DNA of 64,000 nt from Streptomyces cinnamoneus (lineage in GTDB: Bacteria; Actinomycetota; Actinomycetes; Streptomycetales; Streptomycetaceae), in the NCBI RefSeq assembly GCF_014650495.1, contig NZ_BMVB01000008.1, positions 124,001 through 188,000 of the forward strand. The letters are read 5' to 3'. The notes below the pieces were generated by a model. It was given only the letters and a program-made list of their open reading frames with translations, did not search any database and was not told where the DNA came from. Shown here one piece after another: positions 43,108-52,042 of this stretch. The translations under genes and the position numbers were made by a program. The first letter of the stretch is position 1. Every line of letters starts with the position of its first letter.

Positions 43108-43701
43108 TCAGGGGGTGGGCGCGTACGCCGACCGGCAGGCGGCGTAGGCGGGCAGGATGCCGGCCCGGCGCGCCTCCTCCAGCGTGGGGGCCGCGGCGTC
43201 CTTGGCGGACAGCAGGGGGACGCCCGCCTCGTCGGGCCAGTCGATGCCGAGGGCCGGGTCGAGCGGGTGCACGCCGTGCTCGCGCTCGGGGTGGTAGCCC
43301 GTCGAGCAGAGATAGATGACGGTCGCGTCTTCGGTCAGGGCCAGGAAGGCGTGGCCGAGCCCGGCCGAGAGGTACACGGCGTGGCGCGAGGTGTCGTCCA
43401 GGCGCACGGTCTCGTACTGCCCGTAGGTGGGGGAGCCGGTGCGCACGTCGACGACGACGTCGAGGACGGCGCCGCGCAGGCACGTGACGTATTTGGCCTG
43501 GCCCGGCGGGACGTCCGCGAAGTGGATGCCGCGCAGTGCGCCGCGGCGGGAGACGGAGCAGTTGGCCTGGGCGAGCTCCAGGGGCGCTCCGGTGGCGGTG
43601 AGGAAGTCCGGCGCGCGGAACCACTCGTGGAAGGCGCCGCGGTCGTCGTGGTGGACGACCGGTTCGTGGATCCAGGCCCCGTCGATGGTCAGCGGGCGCA
43701 T
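43108..43701 (-). CDS. rmlC: dTDP-4-dehydrorhamnose 3,5-epimerase
   Basis: 197 residues; cupin-fold RmlC with ALRGIHFADVPPGQAKYVTCLRGAVLDVVVDVR (catalytic His in RGIHF) and GLGHAFLAL. Third step to dTDP-L-rhamnose. GGAG 6 nt upstream of the ATG. Its start overlaps the rmlD end by 13 nt, so the four rml genes are one transcription unit and this is the last gene of the RiPP operon. Related epimerases serve other deoxysugars, but the neighbouring rmlD favours rhamnose. Confidence 0.93.
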   Translation of the reverse strand: MRPLTIDGAWIHEPVVHHDDRGAFHEWFRAPDFLTATGAPLELAQANCSVSRRGALRGIHFADVPPGQAKYVTCLRGAVLDVVVDVRTGSPTYGQYETVRLDDTSRHAVYLSAGLGHAFLALTEDATVIYLCSTGYHPEREHGVHPLDPALGIDWPDEAGVPLLSAKDAAAPTLEEARRAGILPAYAACRSAYAPTP

Positions 43702-44579
43702 GCCGGGCTCCTCGGGTGGTCGCTCACGGGGGTGGTGAAGGCGGGGAAGGCGTCGTGCAGGGCGGTCCGCCAGTGGCGCAGCGGAGACAGCCCGGTGGCG
43801 TGCCAGCCCTCGTGGCCGAGGACGCTCCAGGCGGGGCGGGGGGCCGGCCGGTTCAGGTCGGCGCTGCCGATGGGCGTGACCAGCGCCGGGTCGGCGCCCG
43901 CCAGCCGGTACACCTCGCGGGCCAGTTCGTACCAGGTGGTGCGGCCGCCCGCGGTCGCGTGGAGGATGCCGGGGCGGGCGGGGCCGGTGCCGAGGGCCAG
44001 CAGGCGTGCGGCGACGTCCCGGGCCCAGGTGGGCTGGCCGTGCTGGTCGTCGACGACCCGCACCTGCTCGCCGGCGCGGGCCCGTTCGGTCATGGTGCCG
44101 ACGAAGGTGCGGCCGGCGGCGCCGTAGAGCCACGCCGTCCGGACCACCGTCGCCCCGGCCGGGTGTCCGGTCAGGGCGGCGCGCTCGCCGGCGAGCTTGG
44201 TGCGGCCGTAGGCGGTGCGCGGTGCCGGGCGGACATTCTCGGCGTAGGGGGTGCGGCCGGTGCCGTCGAAGACGTAGTCGGTGGAGACGTGCAGCAGCCG
44301 GGCGCCGGTGTGCCTGCAGGCGCGGGCGAGGGCGCGCACGGCGGTGGCGTTGACGGCCAGGGCCCCGGCCTCGTGGGCCTCGGCGCCGTCGACGTCCGTC
44401 CAGGCGGCGCAGTTGACGACCACGGAGGGGCGCAGCCCGGCGACGGCGTCGGTGACCGCGTCCGGGTCGGTGACGTCCAGTTCGTGGCGGGTGAGGGCGG
44501 TGGTGGTGTGCGCCGGCAGCAGGGCGCGCAGTTCGCCGCCCAGCAGGCCGCCGGCGCCGGTGATCAGCCAGCCGCTCAT
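43689..44579 (-). CDS. rmlD: dTDP-4-dehydrorhamnose reductase
   Basis: 296 residues. SDR with ITGAGGLLGGEL (NAD(P)H loop), VNCAAWTDVDGAE, STDYVFDG and catalytic YGRTKLAGE. Completes dTDP-L-rhamnose. Start chosen at MSGWLITGAGG, giving an ATGA-type overlap with the rmlB stop. In the RiPP cluster it supplies the sugar donor for the GT2 enzyme encoded upstream. Confidence 0.93.
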   Translation of the reverse strand: MSGWLITGAGGLLGGELRALLPAHTTTALTRHELDVTDPDAVTDAVAGLRPSVVVNCAAWTDVDGAEAHEAGALAVNATAVRALARACRHTGARLLHVSTDYVFDGTGRTPYAENVRPAPRTAYGRTKLAGERAALTGHPAGATVVRTAWLYGAAGRTFVGTMTERARAGEQVRVVDDQHGQPTWARDVAARLLALGTGPARPGILHATAGGRTTWYELAREVYRLAGADPALVTPIGSADLNRPAPRPAWSVLGHEGWHATGLSPLRHWRTALHDAFPAFTTPVSDHPRSPACAR

Positions 44580-45541
44580 GCGGCCGCCGCCGTCGGCCAC
44601 CAGGAGCGGTGGTCGCGGTACCAGGCCACGGTCGCGGCGAGTCCCTCGTCGAAGGAGTGCACGGGTGCGTAGCCGAGCTCGCGGTGGATCTTCGACCAGT
44701 CGACGGAGTAGCGGGCGTCGTGTCCCTTGCGGTCCTCCACGTGTTCCACGCGGTCCCAGCCGGCGCCGCAGGCGGCCAGGAGCCGGCCGGTGAGCTCCTT
44801 GTTGGTGAGTTCGGTGCCGCCGCCGATGTTGTAGACCTCGCCCGGGCGTCCGCCGTCGAGCACCAGCCGGATCGCACGGCAGTGGTCCTCGACGTGCAGC
44901 CAGTCGCGCACGTTGCCGCCGTCGCCGTAGAGCGGCACGGTGTGCCCGTCCAGCAGGCGGCCGGTGAACAGGGGGATCAGCTTCTCCGGGAACTGGCGGG
45001 GGCCGTAGTTGTTGGAGCAGCGGGTGATGCGGACGTCCAGGCCGTGGGTGCGGTGGTAGGCGAGGGCCATGAGGTCGGCCGCGGCCTTGGACGCCGCGTA
45101 GGGGGAGTTGGGGGCGAGCGGCTGTTCCTCGGTCCAGGAGCCCGTGGTGATCGAGCCGTACACCTCGTCCGTGGACACCTGCACGAAGGTGCCGATGCCG
45201 GCGCGCACCGCGGCCTCCAGCAGCGTCTGGGTGCCCAGGACGTTGGTGGAGGTGAACTCCGTGCCGTCGGCTATGGACCGGTCGACGTGCGACTCGGCGG
45301 CGAAGTGCACCACCGCGTCGTGCCGGGCCGTCAGCTCCCCGACGAGCGCGGCGTCGCGGATGTCGCCGTGCACGAACTCAAGGCGCGGGGCCTGCTGCGC
45401 GGTGGGCAGGTTGGCGCGGTGGCCGGCGTAGGTGAGGGCGTCCAGGACGGTGACGGCCGAGGGGCCGGCGGGGTCCGCCAGCAGGCCGTGGACGAAGTGG
45501 GAGCCGATGAATCCGGCACCACCGGTAACGAGCAGTCTCAT
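44576..45541 (-). CDS. rmlB: dTDP-glucose 4,6-dehydratase
   Basis: 321 residues. Extended SDR: VTGGAGFIGSHFVHG, HFAAESHVDRSI, STDEVYGS, YAASKAAAD and NNYGPRQFPEKLIPLF. Makes dTDP-4-keto-6-deoxyglucose, the branch point of deoxysugars. Preceded by rmlA (50-bp gap) and overlapping rmlD. All four rml genes being together indicates a dedicated sugar supply. Confidence 0.95.
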   Translation of the reverse strand: MRLLVTGGAGFIGSHFVHGLLADPAGPSAVTVLDALTYAGHRANLPTAQQAPRLEFVHGDIRDAALVGELTARHDAVVHFAAESHVDRSIADGTEFTSTNVLGTQTLLEAAVRAGIGTFVQVSTDEVYGSITTGSWTEEQPLAPNSPYAASKAAADLMALAYHRTHGLDVRITRCSNNYGPRQFPEKLIPLFTGRLLDGHTVPLYGDGGNVRDWLHVEDHCRAIRLVLDGGRPGEVYNIGGGTELTNKELTGRLLAACGAGWDRVEHVEDRKGHDARYSVDWSKIHRELGYAPVHSFDEGLAATVAWYRDHRSWWPTAAAA

Positions 45542-45590
45542 CGAGGTCTTTCGGGGTCTTTCGCGAATCGTGCCGGCTGTGGGGCGGCGC

Positions 45591-46658
45591 TCAGGCGGCG
45601 ATGTGGATGCGGCTGTGGTCGCCGAGCACCAGGCGGTGTCCCCGCGGTGCCTCGGCGACGCCCGTCACCTGCACGGACCGGCCGATGAGGGAGTCCTCGA
45701 TGCGGCCCGCCCGGTCGATGCCGGCGCCCCGGAGAATGATGGACGACTCCACCTCGCTGCCGGTGATCGTGCAGTCCTCGGCGACGGAGGTGGAGGGGCC
45801 GATGCGGGAGTCGCGCACGACCGTGCCGGCGCCGATGACCGCGGGGCCCACGATGCGGGAGCGCTCGATCCGTGCGCCGCGTTCGATGCGGACCCGGCCG
45901 ATGATCTTGCTGGTGTCGTCGACCTCGCCCTCGACGCACCGCTCCAGGCCCTCCAGCACCGAGCGGTTGACCTCCAGCATGTCGTGGGCGTTGCCGGTGT
46001 CCTTCCAGTACCCCGTGATCGTCGTGGCGCGGATGGTGCGTCCCGCGTCGATCAGCCCCTGGATGGCGTCGGTGATCTCCAGCTCGCCGCGCGCCGAGGG
46101 CGTCAGGGCGGCCACGGCGGCGTGCACGGCGCTGGTGAAGAAGTACACGCCGACCAGGGCCAGGTCGCTGCGCGGCGCGCTCGGCTTCTCCTCCAGCCGC
46201 ACCACGTCGCCGTCCGGGCCGAGCTCGGCGACCCCGAACGCCCGCGGGTCGTCGACCTTGGTGAGCAGCAGCCCGGCGTCCGGGCGCTGCGCGCGGAAGC
46301 CCTCGACGAAGGCGGTGATCCCGCCGACGATGAAGTTGTCGCCGAGGTACATCACGAAGTCGTCCTCGCCCAGCCAGTCGCGGGCCACCGAGACGGCGTG
46401 CGCGAGCCCCAGCGGGCGTTCCTGCGGCAGGTAGGTGACGCGGGCGCCGAAGCGCGAGCCGTCGCCGAGCGCGGCACGGATCTCGGCGGCGGTGTCGCCG
46501 ACGACCACGCCGATGTCGGTGATGCCGGCCTCGACGATCGACTCGATGCCGTAGAACAGCACCGGCTTGTTGGCGACCGGCACGAGCTGCTTGGCGGCCG
46601 TGTGGGTGATGGGCCGCAGCCGGCTGCCGGTGCCGCCGGCCAGGACGAGGGCCTTCAC
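45591..46658 (-). CDS. rmlA: Glucose-1-phosphate thymidylyltransferase, long form
   Basis: 355 residues from GTG (KALVLAGGTGSRLRPITHTAAKQLVPVANKPVL). Nucleotidyltransferase core plus a C-terminal left-handed beta-helix (repeats such as IIGRVRIERGARIERSRIVGPAVIGAGTVV region), i.e. the StrD-like long form common in antibiotic sugar pathways, rather than the ~290 aa RmlA of housekeeping wall synthesis. GTGA overlap with the GT2 stop. First step of dTDP-L-rhamnose. Confidence 0.93.
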   Translation of the reverse strand: MKALVLAGGTGSRLRPITHTAAKQLVPVANKPVLFYGIESIVEAGITDIGVVVGDTAAEIRAALGDGSRFGARVTYLPQERPLGLAHAVSVARDWLGEDDFVMYLGDNFIVGGITAFVEGFRAQRPDAGLLLTKVDDPRAFGVAELGPDGDVVRLEEKPSAPRSDLALVGVYFFTSAVHAAVAALTPSARGELEITDAIQGLIDAGRTIRATTITGYWKDTGNAHDMLEVNRSVLEGLERCVEGEVDDTSKIIGRVRIERGARIERSRIVGPAVIGAGTVVRDSRIGPSTSVAEDCTITGSEVESSIILRGAGIDRAGRIEDSLIGRSVQVTGVAEAPRGHRLVLGDHSRIHIAA

Positions 46659-47740
46659 CGTGCACCGCTTCCCGCGGGCACGGCCGGGGAACCGGTCGTC
46701 TCCCGCACGATCTCCTCCACCAGGGCGAACTGTGCACGCTGGGTGCGGTGGGTCAGCTCGACGACGCGGGCGGCGTGCTCGGCGGTGGAGCACCACAGGC
46801 GCTGGGCCACGACGAAGCGGCCCTTCTCGGGGACGAGGACCAGGTCGGGCCAGGGCGACGGGGCGTCGGCCGCGGCCTTGGTGATCGCCGCGTCCAGCTT
46901 CGCGTCCAGGTCCGTGTCCCAGCCCCGGGGCGTGCTGAACTCCGCGGTGGTGCGCAGCCGCGCGAACCAGGCGCGGGTGTCCGCGGCGGCCGCGGCCCGG
47001 AAGGCGGCCTCGTGCCGGCCGTCCTGCAGCTCCCGCAGCACCGCCTGGGCGTGGCGGGGGTCGTCGAAGGACGCCACGGGCAGCCGGTGGCGCAGCGGGG
47101 TGGCGAAGCGGCGCGTCCCGGGGTCGTCGAAGAGCTCGGTGGTGCGGTCCTGCGCGGTGGTGAACACCGAGCCCGCGTCGGCCAGGCGGAGCCACAGGTC
47201 CCAGTCCTCCAGGCCGTAGCCGGCCCGCCAGCCGCCGACCCGTTCGGCCAGCCCGGCGCGGTGCGCCACGCGCGAGGGCTCGAAGACGGGGCCGAGCACC
47301 TGCAGTTCGGGGTGCCAGCACAGCCCGAACGCGTCGGAGACGGAGGTCACCTCGTCGTTCCGGTTGCGGCACTCGAAGCCGGTGGCGACGAGCTCGCCGC
47401 CCTCCTCGAAGAGGGAGAGCACCACGGCGAGGTGGTTCTCGCGCCACACGTCGTCGTGGTCGATGTAGGCGATGTACGCGCCGCGGGCCAGGGCCAGGCC
47501 CTCGTTGCGGGGGCCGCTGGGGTGCCCGTGCCGTGCGGTGCGGACGAGGCGGATGCGCCGGTCCTGGTGGGCGGCGGCGCGCACCCAGTCCTCGGTGTCG
47601 TCGGTGCTGCCGTCCGACATGACCAGCAGCTCCCAGTCGGTCACCGACTGGTTCCGCACCGAGTCGAGCGTGCGCACGATGGCCTCGGAGCGGTTGTAGG
47701 TGGGGCAGATCACCGACACCAGGGGGCGGGAACCGGTCAC
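46655..47740 (-). CDS. Family 2 glycosyltransferase
   Basis: 361 residues. GT-A fold: PLVSVICPTYNRSEAIVRTLDSVRNQSV, DGSTDDTEDW, DXD-type IDHDDVW, then EDWDLWLRLADAG as acceptor/base region. Lies between lanKC and rmlA with 4-nt coupling to rmlA, so it most likely uses dTDP-L-rhamnose (or a related deoxysugar) to decorate the RiPP. Acceptor residue unknown: candidates are core Ser/Thr, Tyr or the invariant Trp. A wall-polymer role is possible but less likely given the operon. Confidence 0.88.
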   Translation of the reverse strand: MTGSRPLVSVICPTYNRSEAIVRTLDSVRNQSVTDWELLVMSDGSTDDTEDWVRAAAHQDRRIRLVRTARHGHPSGPRNEGLALARGAYIAYIDHDDVWRENHLAVVLSLFEEGGELVATGFECRNRNDEVTSVSDAFGLCWHPELQVLGPVFEPSRVAHRAGLAERVGGWRAGYGLEDWDLWLRLADAGSVFTTAQDRTTELFDDPGTRRFATPLRHRLPVASFDDPRHAQAVLRELQDGRHEAAFRAAAAADTRAWFARLRTTAEFSTPRGWDTDLDAKLDAAITKAAADAPSPWPDLVLVPEKGRFVVAQRLWCSTAEHAARVVELTHRTQRAQFALVEEIVRETTGSPAVPAGSGAR

Positions 47741-47741
47741 G

Positions 47742-50309
47742 TCAGCGCTCCTGGCTCGGGCGGAAGAAGGGCAGGCCCACGGCGGCGTCCGCGTGCACGG
47801 CGTGGGTGGCGAGCAGGACGCCGGCGGCGCCCGTGGCGAGGTCGGCGGACAGCCGCAGCAGCTGGTCGCCGAGGAACGCGGGGCGGCCGTCGAGGAGATG
47901 GGAGTGCCAGGCGAAGGCGGCGACGTGCCGCTGCAGCGCGGCCTCGGCCTCCGGGTCGCCGTCCTGCATGTGGGCGAGGGCGAGGGCCATGCCGGCCCGG
48001 CCGTGGAAGAGGCCGGCGTGCTGCACGAAGTGCGGCTTCGTCACGTCCCGGATGGCGTCGCGGGCCGCGGCGAACCCCGGCTCGTCGTGATGGGCGAGCG
48101 CGTCGTGCAGGACCATGCCCAGGCCCGCGCTGCCCGCGCCCAGCAGCGGGGAGCGCCAGGGCGCGTCGCCGCCGGACGCCTGCCCCGGGTGGCCGATGTC
48201 CGCGAGGTCCTGCCGCAGCGCCTCCACGGCGTGGTGCAGCAGCTTGGCGTCCTGCGTCCGCTCGTACAGCCGCAGCAGGAACAGGGCGGTGCCCGCGTGA
48301 CCGTGCAGCAGACCGGGGCGGGGCCGGCCCGCGGCACTGCCGCCGGCGCCGTCGACGAGACGGTCGGCGATGCCCGCGGCCGCGTCCAGCAGGGCCCCGT
48401 CCCCCGTGCGGCCGGCGAAGTGCAGCCACGTCAGGCCGATGCCCGGCAGGCCGCTGTGGAAGGTGGTGTCGGCCGCGTCGAGGGCCGCGCCCGTCACCCG
48501 GCCGAGCAGGCCGAGCGCCTCGTCCGTCCGGCCCAGGTGGTCCAGGGCGTACGCGATGCCGGCGAGGCCGTCGTGGAAGCCCGGCCGCGGATCGGTGAGG
48601 CGGTCGGCGGCGCGCAGCAGCCAGTCGGTGTGCCCGGCGGGGGCCGGCGCGCCCGCCACGGCGAGCGCCCACAGCACGCCCGCCGCGCCGTGGGCGAAGG
48701 TCACGCCGCCGTCGGGGGCGAGGAACTGCTGGATGTCACCGGGGTGCAGGCGGTCGTCGCGGCCGGGGGTGGCGCAGGCCGTGATGGCGTCGGCGATCGC
48801 CCGTCGCAGGGCGGGCAGGCCGGACGGCTCCCAGGACGGCTCCGGCTGCTCGGCCGCGGCGGCGGGGGCGTCGGGGCGGGCGCCGGTGCCGAGGTCGGCG
48901 CGGACGCGGTCGGCGAAGTCGGCGGGCAGGGGGAAGTGGCGGCGGGCGACGTCGATGAGCTGGTCGACCTTGCGCGGGGACCAGGAGAACATGATGGTCA
49001 GCGGCACGAACAGCGCCAGCCGCAGGCAGCCCAGGGCGTAGCGGTCGACGGCCGTGCCGGTGTAGCCGGCGGGCGCCCGGAAGCCGGGGGCGCCGATGGG
49101 CTGGCCGGCTTCGGCGCTGGTCTCGCTGCTGGCCTCGTAGTCGATGAAGGCGATGGTGGGAGCGCCGTCGTCGCCGCCGTCCTCGCGGACCAGCACGTTG
49201 CTCGGGTGCAGGTCGCCGAAGACGACGCCCCGCTCGTGCATCTCCCGCACGCCCGTCTCGATCTCGTCGAGGACGTGCAGGGCCCACTGCGCGTACGGCG
49301 CGGCCTCCTCGGCGGGCAGGTCGCGGTTGAGCAGCGGGTTGCGTTTCTCCATCGCCTTGAACAGGGGCGTTCCCGCGACGTACTCGCGCGCCAGGAAGTA
49401 GTGCTCGCTGCCGATGCGGTAGTCGATGAGCCGGGGCGTGCGGGTCAGGCCCGCGAGCTGCTCCAGCGCCCAGTGCTCGCGCTCCAGGCGGGCCACCGCG
49501 TCGGCACCGGTGTCGTCCAGGCCGGCCAGCGGGCGGGCCTCCTTGAGCAGCACGGTGGCGCCGTCACGGATGTCGGTGGCCTCGTAGACGCCGCCGCCGT
49601 TGGAGAAGTGCAGTGCCTTGGTGGCGCGGAAGGGGAAGTCGCGCAGCGTGCCCGCGCTGCGGGCGGCGAGGGCGTCGGTCAGGCACGCGGGCAGGGGCGC
49701 CCAGGCCGGCGGGCGGAAGCCGGGGCCGCGGTGGTCGGGCACCAGGTTGCCGTCGGGGTCGGTGACGCAGTGCACCGTCTCGCCGGCCGCGTTGCGGACG
49801 GTCTGCTCGACGAAGGCGCCGTAGCGCACGTAGAGCGGGCAGCCGGCGCGCCAGCGCAGGTCGCTGAGGATGTACGGGCCGTCGCTGCCGTCGAGGAGCT
49901 CGCCCAGCTCGCCCAGCAGGGTGGCCAGGTGCTCCTCGTCGAGGGGGTAGACGGTGATGAACTTGCCGCTGGCGCTGCGGTCGCCGTACTTGCTGTTGCG
50001 CCGGAACAGCACCTGGGCGTTGCGGATGTACTTGAAGGTCACCCCGCGCGGCACGCAGTGGTCCCAGACGGCCTTGAGGACCTGCTCGGCGTTCTCCAGG
50101 GTGGCGGAGACGTGGATCTTCCAGCCCTGGCGGGGGAGGTCGATGCCGGGGGGTATCACCATGGCCCAGTCGGCGTTGGTCTCGCGCCGCCACTGCCCGG
50201 GCAGGTCGGCGAGGCCGGCGCCGTAGGCGGTCGCGGAGTCCTCGTCCACGACGGGCTTGTCGTAGAAGACGTCGCCCGGCCGGCAGTAGTTCAGGTACTG
50301 GAGCATCAT
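47742..50309 (-). CDS. lanKC: Class III lanthionine synthetase LanKC
   Basis: 855 residues. Three modules: N-terminal phospho-Ser/Thr lyase-like domain (~1-200), Ser/Thr kinase domain (~225-480; glycine loop NGGGVYEA, K256, catalytic FGDLHPSNVLV with D366, metal-binding IDYE with D390), and a LanC-like cyclase domain (~520-855). The cyclase zinc Cys-His motif is absent: GLLHGHAG (666-673) and GLFHGRAG (766-773) stand where zinc enzymes have CHG, as expected for zinc-free class III enzymes. Phosphorylates and eliminates Ser/Thr to Dha/Dhb; its C domain normally forms Lan/labionin. All four precursors encoded nearby lack Cys, so here it may only dehydrate. GGGGGA lies 8 nt before the first ATG. 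Confidence 0.92.
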   Translation of the reverse strand: MMLQYLNYCRPGDVFYDKPVVDEDSATAYGAGLADLPGQWRRETNADWAMVIPPGIDLPRQGWKIHVSATLENAEQVLKAVWDHCVPRGVTFKYIRNAQVLFRRNSKYGDRSASGKFITVYPLDEEHLATLLGELGELLDGSDGPYILSDLRWRAGCPLYVRYGAFVEQTVRNAAGETVHCVTDPDGNLVPDHRGPGFRPPAWAPLPACLTDALAARSAGTLRDFPFRATKALHFSNGGGVYEATDIRDGATVLLKEARPLAGLDDTGADAVARLEREHWALEQLAGLTRTPRLIDYRIGSEHYFLAREYVAGTPLFKAMEKRNPLLNRDLPAEEAAPYAQWALHVLDEIETGVREMHERGVVFGDLHPSNVLVREDGGDDGAPTIAFIDYEASSETSAEAGQPIGAPGFRAPAGYTGTAVDRYALGCLRLALFVPLTIMFSWSPRKVDQLIDVARRHFPLPADFADRVRADLGTGARPDAPAAAAEQPEPSWEPSGLPALRRAIADAITACATPGRDDRLHPGDIQQFLAPDGGVTFAHGAAGVLWALAVAGAPAPAGHTDWLLRAADRLTDPRPGFHDGLAGIAYALDHLGRTDEALGLLGRVTGAALDAADTTFHSGLPGIGLTWLHFAGRTGDGALLDAAAGIADRLVDGAGGSAAGRPRPGLLHGHAGTALFLLRLYERTQDAKLLHHAVEALRQDLADIGHPGQASGGDAPWRSPLLGAGSAGLGMVLHDALAHHDEPGFAAARDAIRDVTKPHFVQHAGLFHGRAGMALALAHMQDGDPEAEAALQRHVAAFAWHSHLLDGRPAFLGDQLLRLSADLATGAAGVLLATHAVHADAAVGLPFFRPSQER

Positions 50310-50365
50310 GATGGTTTCCCCCTAGAAGTGCGGTGGCCCCGACGGGCCGGCGGTGCGGGCCGGCG

Positions 50366-52027
50366 TCACCAGCGCCAGGCCGGCGCCACGTACTTGCTGT
50401 AGAGCCAGTTCCACAGCGGCAGCTTCCCGGCCTTCACCTCGGCCGTGCCGGTCCGGTCGGCGGGTGCCTGGGTCACGTGGAGCCGGTAGCCGACGACGAT
50501 CTGCGGCAGGCCGTCGGTCCGGACGGGCAGGAAGGCCGACAGCGGTGCGGTGGTGTCCTTGCCGCGGGCGTCGGTCACGACGGCCGTGCCCGTGCGCTCC
50601 TTTGTGGTCACGCCCGAGCGGAACAGCTGGACGGTCGTACCCTTGCCGATCACGGAGCGGTCGGCCGAGGGAGGCAGGACCAGCCGGACGTCGCCCCGGG
50701 CGTCGCGGACGTAGCCGCCGGAGACGGCGTAGGGAAGCTTGACGCACAGCAGGAGCGCGCCGACGCCCGCGACGGTCAGCGCCGTGGCGACGCCGATGCG
50801 CCAGGTGCGGGCGCCCGCCCTGCGCGCCTCGCCCAGGAGCCGCTTGAAGCCGCGGCCGAGGTGGTAGAGGAAGTAGGCCATGCCGCACAGCACGAGCGAG
50901 GCGCCGACCGGGCCGAGGCGCTGGGCGGTGTCGGACCACAGGCTCATGGCGCTGGTGACGATGTAGAACGGGAAGGCCATGCACGCCAGGCCGTAGGCGA
51001 CCGACCAGGACAGCTGGGGCAGTTCGCGCTCGTAGCGGCCGCCGCCGAAGAGGACCTTGGCGATGAAGCGGCGGCCGTCGGTCATGGCACGGTCCCGCAG
51101 GTGCGGCAGGTCCAGGTGGCTCATCAGCGCGATGTAGCCGTCGAGCTTGATGAAGGGCAGCAGGTTCAGCAGACCGGTCACGTACGTGGACACGGTGAAG
51201 ACGAGCATGCCGGCGCGGACCGAGGCGTCGTCCACGAACAGCGTGGCGATGCCCGTGGTGCCCGCGATCACCGTCTGGGTGGCGATGCCGGCCAGGGCGA
51301 CGCGCACGCGGTGCGCCTTCTCCGACAGCCGCCAGCCGTCGGAGACGTCGCAGAAGAAGGCCGGGGAGAGGTAGAAGAGCATCACGCCCATGCGGCTCGG
51401 CCGGCCACCGTAGTAGGTGAGGACCGCGCCGTGCCCCATCTCGTGCACACAGGTGGTGGCGAGCATCCCGAGGGCCACCGCGAGGTAGACCGGGATCGGC
51501 AGCGGCTGGCCGAGGGCGGTGCGCAGTTCGGCGCCCTGGGCCGCGAGGGCGAGCAGGCCGCCCAGGACGGCCACCGCCGCCACGACCGCCGCGGCCCGGC
51601 CGGCCAGGGCGTTGAGCAGAGGGGTCAGGCGGCGCAGCACGCGCTCCGGCTTGAGGAGCGTGAACTGCACGGTCAGGGGCGGGACGAAGCGGATCCAGGT
51701 ACCCCGGTTCTTCCGCTTGCGTCCCGCCTCCCCGTCGTCCAGCAGCCGGGAGTCCGCCAGTTTGCGCACCGCGACGCCCACGACCTCGGGCGTCCACGGC
51801 GGCCCCAGGACCTCGGCGAGGCCCGAGTGGTCGCGCGTGCCGTCCACGGCGCGGGCCAGCCGCGCCAGGTCGGCCTGCACCCGGAAGTACTGGTGGCGAC
51901 CGCGCTGGATGACCCAGGGGGCGCCGTCCCGGTCCGGTGCGTGGACGGTCACGTCATCGGCGATGCGTGGCCGGGCCAGCGCGGCGGGGGAGGGCTCACG
52001 GGTCGCGGTTGCGGTTCTGGAGGACAT
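50366..52027 (-). CDS. Intramembrane M50-type metalloprotease of the RiPP cluster (daptide MpaP-like)
   Basis: 553 residues. N-terminal ~100 residues look like a PqqD/RRE-type winged helix (YFRVQADLARLARAVDG...VAVRKLADSRLLDDG), fitting peptide recognition. Polytopic membrane core carries HEMGH (195-199) and NLLPFIKLDG (N288, D296), the S2P active-site pair. C-terminal ~130 residues form a beta-rich HlyD-like domain predicted outside the membrane, ending LPLWNWLYSKYVAPAWRW. By analogy with daptide clusters it removes the leader during export. Followed by lanKC. Confidence 0.85.
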   Translation of the reverse strand: MSSRTATATREPSPAALARPRIADDVTVHAPDRDGAPWVIQRGRHQYFRVQADLARLARAVDGTRDHSGLAEVLGPPWTPEVVGVAVRKLADSRLLDDGEAGRKRKNRGTWIRFVPPLTVQFTLLKPERVLRRLTPLLNALAGRAAAVVAAVAVLGGLLALAAQGAELRTALGQPLPIPVYLAVALGMLATTCVHEMGHGAVLTYYGGRPSRMGVMLFYLSPAFFCDVSDGWRLSEKAHRVRVALAGIATQTVIAGTTGIATLFVDDASVRAGMLVFTVSTYVTGLLNLLPFIKLDGYIALMSHLDLPHLRDRAMTDGRRFIAKVLFGGGRYERELPQLSWSVAYGLACMAFPFYIVTSAMSLWSDTAQRLGPVGASLVLCGMAYFLYHLGRGFKRLLGEARRAGARTWRIGVATALTVAGVGALLLCVKLPYAVSGGYVRDARGDVRLVLPPSADRSVIGKGTTVQLFRSGVTTKERTGTAVVTDARGKDTTAPLSAFLPVRTDGLPQIVVGYRLHVTQAPADRTGTAEVKAGKLPLWNWLYSKYVAPAWRW

Positions 52028-52042
52028 GGCTACGGTCCCGCC

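Noticed and set aside
45538..47447. Alternate-frame ORFs over rmlA and the GT2 gene
   Set aside because: Arg/Pro/Ala-rich shadows; the real frames carry clear nucleotidyltransferase and GT-A motifs.
47742..50309. Class IV (LanL) or class II synthetase
   Set aside because: The cyclase lacks the zinc-binding Cys and CHG motifs required in LanL/LanM, so class III fits better.
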